From contig JAUHVR010000001.1 in assembly GCA_030424865.1 (NCBI GenBank), forward strand, positions 248,001-312,000: a DNA stretch of 64,000 nucleotides, written 5' to 3'. Made by a program: the position numbers and the translations under genes. Of the stretch, positions 60,924 to 64,000 are shown piece by piece. A model generated the notes under the pieces. It saw nothing but the letters and a program-made list of their open reading frames with translations. It did not search any database and was not told the origin of the DNA. Origin of the DNA: Alphaproteobacteria bacterium. GTDB lineage: Bacteria; Pseudomonadota; Alphaproteobacteria; Rhodobacterales; Rhodobacteraceae. Each line of letters starts with the position of its first letter. Positions within the stretch are counted from its first letter, which is position 1.

Positions 60924-61616
60924 ATGACCAGGTTCGCAGCAAGCTTGCTGGCTTTTTGGGTATCGCTTACCGGCGTCGCGATGGCGCAACAGGCTGTTGT
61001 GGTCGAGCTGTTCACCTCGCAGGGGTGTTCGTCATGCCCGCCCGCAGACAAGCTGCTGCATCAGATGGCCGGGCGCGAAGATGTGATTCCCCTGGCCCTG
61101 CACGTCGACTATTGGGACTACATCGGCTGGAAAGACGAATTCGCCCAGGCCGCCTTTACCGCCCGACAAAAAGCCTATGCCCGCGTTTCAGGACGCCGGG
61201 TGATTTATACGCCGCAGATGGTGATCAACGGACAACACGACGTGGTCGGAAATCGTCCGCGTGACGTGGAAGACCTGATTGCAAAGCACGCGGCCAAGCC
61301 GGTGCAGGTTCAGTTGCAGGTGACACGCTCGGACGGGCAGGTGCTGGTCAAGGCGCAGGCGCTTGCGCAGGTCGGGGCCTCGGACGTGATCCTTGTCCGG
61401 TTCCGTGACGAGGCCGTGGTAGACATCAAGCGCGGCGAGAATGCCGGGCGGACGCTGACCTATTCGCACATCGTGCGCGCCTGGACGCCGGTTGCGCGCT
61501 GGAACGGGAAAGGTGCGCTGGAACAAAGCTTTGATGTCGAGGGCGAAGATCCCATTGCCGTCCTGATCCAGGGCCGGGATCACGGGCCGGTTTTCGCGGC
61601 AGTCCGCTTGCGCTGA
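60924..61616 (+). CDS. Exported DUF1223 thioredoxin-like protein
   Basis: 230 aa with a signal peptide (MTRFAASLLAFWVSLTGVAMAQ). The mature part opens with VVELFTSQGCSSCPPADKLL, the DUF1223 signature with a CxxC pair, followed by LHVDYWDYIGWKDEFAQ and YTPQMVINGQHDVVG. The fold is thioredoxin-like and a periplasmic redox role is likely but unproven. GAGGAAGAG precedes ATG 60924. Its last 37 bases overlap the end of the convergent acyltransferase gene. Confidence 0.88.
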   Translation: MTRFAASLLAFWVSLTGVAMAQQAVVVELFTSQGCSSCPPADKLLHQMAGREDVIPLALHVDYWDYIGWKDEFAQAAFTARQKAYARVSGRRVIYTPQMVINGQHDVVGNRPRDVEDLIAKHAAKPVQVQLQVTRSDGQVLVKAQALAQVGASDVILVRFRDEAVVDIKRGENAGRTLTYSHIVRAWTPVARWNGKGALEQSFDVEGEDPIAVLIQGRDHGPVFAAVRLR

Positions 61617-62503
61617 CGTTCGGGCTTCCACCGGCGGTGGACCCAGAACCACTGTTCCGGGTGGTCAGCCACGCGCGCTTCCAGCCTCTTGGTGACCTCA
61701 CGCATCATGTCGACCGGGTCGCCATGTTCGATCGGGGCTTCGAAGAACAACCGAAAGCTGACGCCGTCGTCCTGACGAATGCCAAACAGCGGTACGAGCA
61801 GCGCATTGGTGCGCAGCGCCATATCGGCGGCCGAGGTCAGGGTTGGCGCGGGTTTGCCCAGAAAGTCGATGTCGACACCTTTGCTGTCGTAGACATCGTA
61901 GGCGATCATCGCCATGCCGCCCTTTTCCAGATGTCGGATCAACCCAATGGTGCCCCGACGTCCCTGTTCAAAGGGCGGGCCCGACACGACCAGCATGTTG
62001 GCGGCATAGTGTTCGTTGAAATAGGGGTTGCTCATGCGGCGATAGAGGCCGCCGATTTCATAGCCCCGTGACACGAGGCCCACGCGCGCGGCTTCGTAAT
62101 TGCCGAAGTGGCCGGTCAGGAACAGGACCGGGCGCCCCTCGGCGTGGGCCTGTTCGATGTGAGGAAGCCCGTCGCCTTCGATCTCGACCCTGGACATCCG
62201 ATCCTTTAGCCCCAGCAGATCGTAGAACTCGATGAAGGTCCGTCCGAAATTGTCGGTAACCGCGTCGGCGATTCGACGGCGTTCCGCTTCGGGCATGTCA
62301 GGGTAGACATAGGCCAGGTTGTTCATGGCGCGTTTGCGGTAACCGGCGATCGGGGCCACGATGCGCGACGTGAACCGCCCCATGATCCACAGCCGCGTCC
62401 TCAGCGGGAACCGCAGGGCCGTCCAGATCATGCCCCGCAGGATCCGGTCCGAGATCCAATCACCGAAGCTGCCTTTGGGCCTTGTGGTCTTGTCTGCAGC
62501 CAT
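61580..62503 (-). CDS. LpxL/HtrB-family lipid A acyltransferase
   Basis: 307-aa inner-membrane acyltransferase adding a secondary acyl chain to lipid A (or a related lipid). The catalytic H-x4-E motif is GHFGNYEA. Other family segments are NNLAYVYPDMPEAERRRI, MSNPYFNEHY and AYDVYDSKGVDIDFLGKPAPT, ending with HPEQWFWVHRRWK. I start at ATG 62503 with GAGGA upstream. The C-terminus overlaps the DUF1223 gene tail by 37 bases. fliG lies 82 bases before it on the same strand. Confidence 0.92.
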   Translation of the reverse strand: MAADKTTRPKGSFGDWISDRILRGMIWTALRFPLRTRLWIMGRFTSRIVAPIAGYRKRAMNNLAYVYPDMPEAERRRIADAVTDNFGRTFIEFYDLLGLKDRMSRVEIEGDGLPHIEQAHAEGRPVLFLTGHFGNYEAARVGLVSRGYEIGGLYRRMSNPYFNEHYAANMLVVSGPPFEQGRRGTIGLIRHLEKGGMAMIAYDVYDSKGVDIDFLGKPAPTLTSAADMALRTNALLVPLFGIRQDDGVSFRLFFEAPIEHGDPVDMMREVTKRLEARVADHPEQWFWVHRRWKPERQRKRTAAKTGP

Positions 62504-62585
62504 GTGCGGCGGGTCCTCTGCCTGTCTGGGCCCAGACATAAGCAGGTGCCGCGGCAAGCTCAAGCACCGGGCAGGGGCGGGCGCC

Positions 62586-63653
62586 CTAGTCGTCGTCAAT
62601 CGGCTTCAGGTTGATCTCTCCGCTTTCGGCCATGTCACGGATGGCGTTCACGATGGCTGACATCGCGGCCTCGCCATCCTTGGGGCGCACCTCTCCCTTG
62701 GTCTGCATTTCCTCGCGCAGGTTGTCGGCCATGCGCTTGGACATGTTGCGCAGCATGAATTCTGCGCCTTCCCCTTCGCCACCCCCCATGGCCTCGGCCG
62801 CGGCAAAGGCCGTGATCAGCCTGTCCTGGGCCACGTCGCGGGTGATCTTGGGGACATCCACCGGCTTCAGCCGCTCGGGAACATTGGCAAAGGTGAAAAT
62901 CTCCTTCCGCACGGCTTCGGCAAAGGCGCTGTCCTGCTCTTCCAGGCTTTGCAGCAGGCTTTCGCGGGTCTGTGCTTCAGAATAGTTCAGGATCGCCCCA
63001 AGCCGCTGGTTCGGGGCCGCGTCAAACGCGCGCGGCGGTTCGGCATCCAGCTGGCTGGCCAGGCTGAGGCCGATGCGGTCGACGGCGTCGGGCGTCACGC
63101 GGGTGGTCATGGACATCGCATAGGTGATGCGCCGGGCGGTTTCGCCGGGAATCCGGCCCAGAACCTCAGCAGCTTTGGCGACGTTGATCTTGGAGAGCAT
63201 GACGGCCGCAATCTCGATCCCTTCGGCCTGGACCATGCTTTCAAGCCGGTCCACCGGCAGGTCGCCGATCCGCTTCCAGGGATCGCCCAGTTGGCGCACG
63301 CCCGCCTCTTTCCGCAGGCGGCGCGCGGTGTGTGGGCTGATCTTGCCGTCGAGTGCGTTCAACGCGCCCTCGATCCCGCCGGGAAAGGCCAGCCCGACCG
63401 AATCAAGCTCGTCCGCGAATTCGGCCACGACGCTGTGCAGGGTGCCCCGATCCACATAGCGCATCTTGCCCAACTGCGCGGTCAGTTCGGCCTGCATGTC
63501 GTCGGGCAGGCTGGACAGGGGCACGTCCGCCCCTTCGGCAAGCAGAAACTGCACGATGATGGCCGCCTTGGCGCGGCGGGAAAGCCCGGCCGTCGCCGAG
63601 CCATCCCCAACGTTCATCGGTTCGAGAGGTGCCAGCTGTGTCAGGTGGTCCAA
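62586..63653 (-). CDS. fliG: Flagellar motor switch protein FliG
   Basis: 355-aa rotor protein that transmits torque and switching. The N-terminal domain has LSRRAKAAIIVQFLLAEGAD and MRYVDRGTLHSVVAEFADEL; the middle and C-terminal domains include the VPKITRDVAQDRLITAF region and MLRNMSKRMADNLREEM, where motor-contact charges lie. I start at a TTG (63653, MDHLTQLAPLEPM) because GGGGGA lies 7 bases before it and the LAPL start is usual in Rhodobacterales; ATG 63617 has no ribosome-binding site. It stands apart from other flagellar genes here. Confidence 0.88.
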   Translation of the reverse strand: MDHLTQLAPLEPMNVGDGSATAGLSRRAKAAIIVQFLLAEGADVPLSSLPDDMQAELTAQLGKMRYVDRGTLHSVVAEFADELDSVGLAFPGGIEGALNALDGKISPHTARRLRKEAGVRQLGDPWKRIGDLPVDRLESMVQAEGIEIAAVMLSKINVAKAAEVLGRIPGETARRITYAMSMTTRVTPDAVDRIGLSLASQLDAEPPRAFDAAPNQRLGAILNYSEAQTRESLLQSLEEQDSAFAEAVRKEIFTFANVPERLKPVDVPKITRDVAQDRLITAFAAAEAMGGGEGEGAEFMLRNMSKRMADNLREEMQTKGEVRPKDGEAAMSAIVNAIRDMAESGEINLKPIDDD

Positions 63654-63661
63654 ATGAAAAT

Positions 63662-63683
63662 CCCCCGGTCTGTCGACCGAGGG
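63662..63683 (-). promoter_or_regulatory. Hairpin covering the fliG ribosome-binding site
   Basis: On the minus strand CCCTCGGTC pairs with GACCGGGGG around GACA, a 9-base stem whose right arm is the Shine-Dalgarno sequence of fliG. It is followed by ATTTTC. It may hide the ribosome-binding site, or act as a weak terminator for the TPR gene upstream. Confidence 0.5.
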
Positions 63684-63714
63684 ATACGTCACCAAGGTTA
63701 AGGATTGGTGGGGA

Positions 63715-64000
63715 TCAGTAGTTGTAGGTCCTGCCGCTGTCGATCGCCAGACGCAGCGAGATCTCGGCCCAGGTGCCGCGTCCGCCGCGGGCGCGGATTT
63801 CCGAAAGCTGAGCCTGCGCAAGTTCATACTGCCCGGTTTCGACAAAGGCCTGGCCCATGTAGGACCGCACAAGGATGTTGTCGGGGTTCACGTCCAGCGC
63901 GCGGCTGTATTCGATCATGGCTTCGTCCATGTTGCCCATCTTGCGGGCCGTGAAGCCGCGATAGGTAAAGACCATGTCATGGTTCTGATCGGTCACGGCG
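63715..64000 (-). CDS. Tetratricopeptide-repeat protein (5' end cut by window)
   Basis: The last 94 or so residues of a TPR protein; the start lies beyond the window edge. Two TPR-like helix pairs are visible: VFTYRGFTARKMGNMDEAMIEYSRALDVNPDN (quoted in part: GNMDEAMIEYSRALDVNP) and ILVRSYMGQAFVETGQYELA. It ends DSGRTYNY. TPR proteins mediate protein contacts; no function can be assigned. It reads toward fliG on the same strand, 61 bases away. Confidence 0.8.
   Translation of the reverse strand, partial: AVTDQNHDMVFTYRGFTARKMGNMDEAMIEYSRALDVNPDNILVRSYMGQAFVETGQYELAQAQLSEIRARGGRGTWAEISLRLAIDSGRTYNY

Overview
The window is a high-GC stretch of an alphaproteobacterial chromosome, almost certainly from the Rhodobacterales (Roseobacter group). 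The evidence is the dusB-ntrBC-ntrYX and trkA-trkH-hfq-hflX gene order, a fused ispDF, a circularly permuted two-piece tmRNA gene whose tag reads ANDNRAPVALAA, the dmdA-acuI pair for dimethylsulfoniopropionate (DMSP) breakdown, and RNase E with a large acidic insert in its S1 domain. I see no insertion sequence, prophage, CRISPR array, rRNA or tRNA. It reads as core chromosome with a few lineage-specific inserts.

Layout. 1-6.75 kb: a truncated membrane hydrolase-like gene, ccdA, a TusA-family gene, rne with a long structured leader, and a beta-hydroxyacid dehydrogenase next to a perfect 26-bp inverted repeat. 6.9-9.3 kb: a membrane-anchored penicillin-acylase-family enzyme. 9.4-23.4 kb (mostly minus strand): hflX, hfq, trkH and trkA, then a plus-strand pair of SGNH/GSCFA-like genes, then ntrX, ntrY, ntrC, ntrB and dusB. 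A TGCAC-N7-GTGCA dyad in front of dusB suggests NtrC feedback. 23.5-27 kb: ispDF-pgpA-pncC, overlapping end to end, and amtB. 27-30.4 kb: a leucine-rich-repeat gene fused by overlaps to an RHH/DUF4169 pair, a ferric-reductase-like membrane protein, and fumC.

30.5-38.2 kb: a haloalkane-dehalogenase-like enzyme with an SRPBCC partner and divergent LysR regulator, a methyltransferase, sspB, chrA, a flavin-dependent halogenase, and the tmRNA gene. 38.2-43.2 kb: a GntR regulator facing a 24-bp perfect palindrome and a tight plus-strand run DUF2182, DUF1326, DinB, dmdA, acuI. 43.2-52.3 kb: a secreted caspase-PDZ protein, a VOC protein, a PLP enzyme, photolyase, a candidate small RNA, a SulP transporter, and a desaturase/TIM-barrel pair divergent from a LysR gene. 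53.3-56.1 kb: ccmABCDG for cytochrome c maturation. 56.1-64 kb: a DEAD-box helicase, acnA, DUF1223, an LpxL-like acyltransferase, fliG and a truncated TPR gene.

Themes. Nitrogen control (NtrBC, NtrYX, AmtB), RNA metabolism (RNase E, Hfq, HflX, RhlE-like helicase, tmRNA and its partner SspB), DMSP catabolism, and cytochrome c biogenesis (CcdA plus Ccm) are all represented. The most unusual items are a dispersed multi-hairpin intergenic repeat (three copies), both NtrC-family regulators lacking the sigma-54 GAFTGA loop, the SGNH/GSCFA insert whose promoter sits between inverted repeats, and the DUF2182-DUF1326-DinB genes apparently co-transcribed with dmdA-acuI under a GntR operator.
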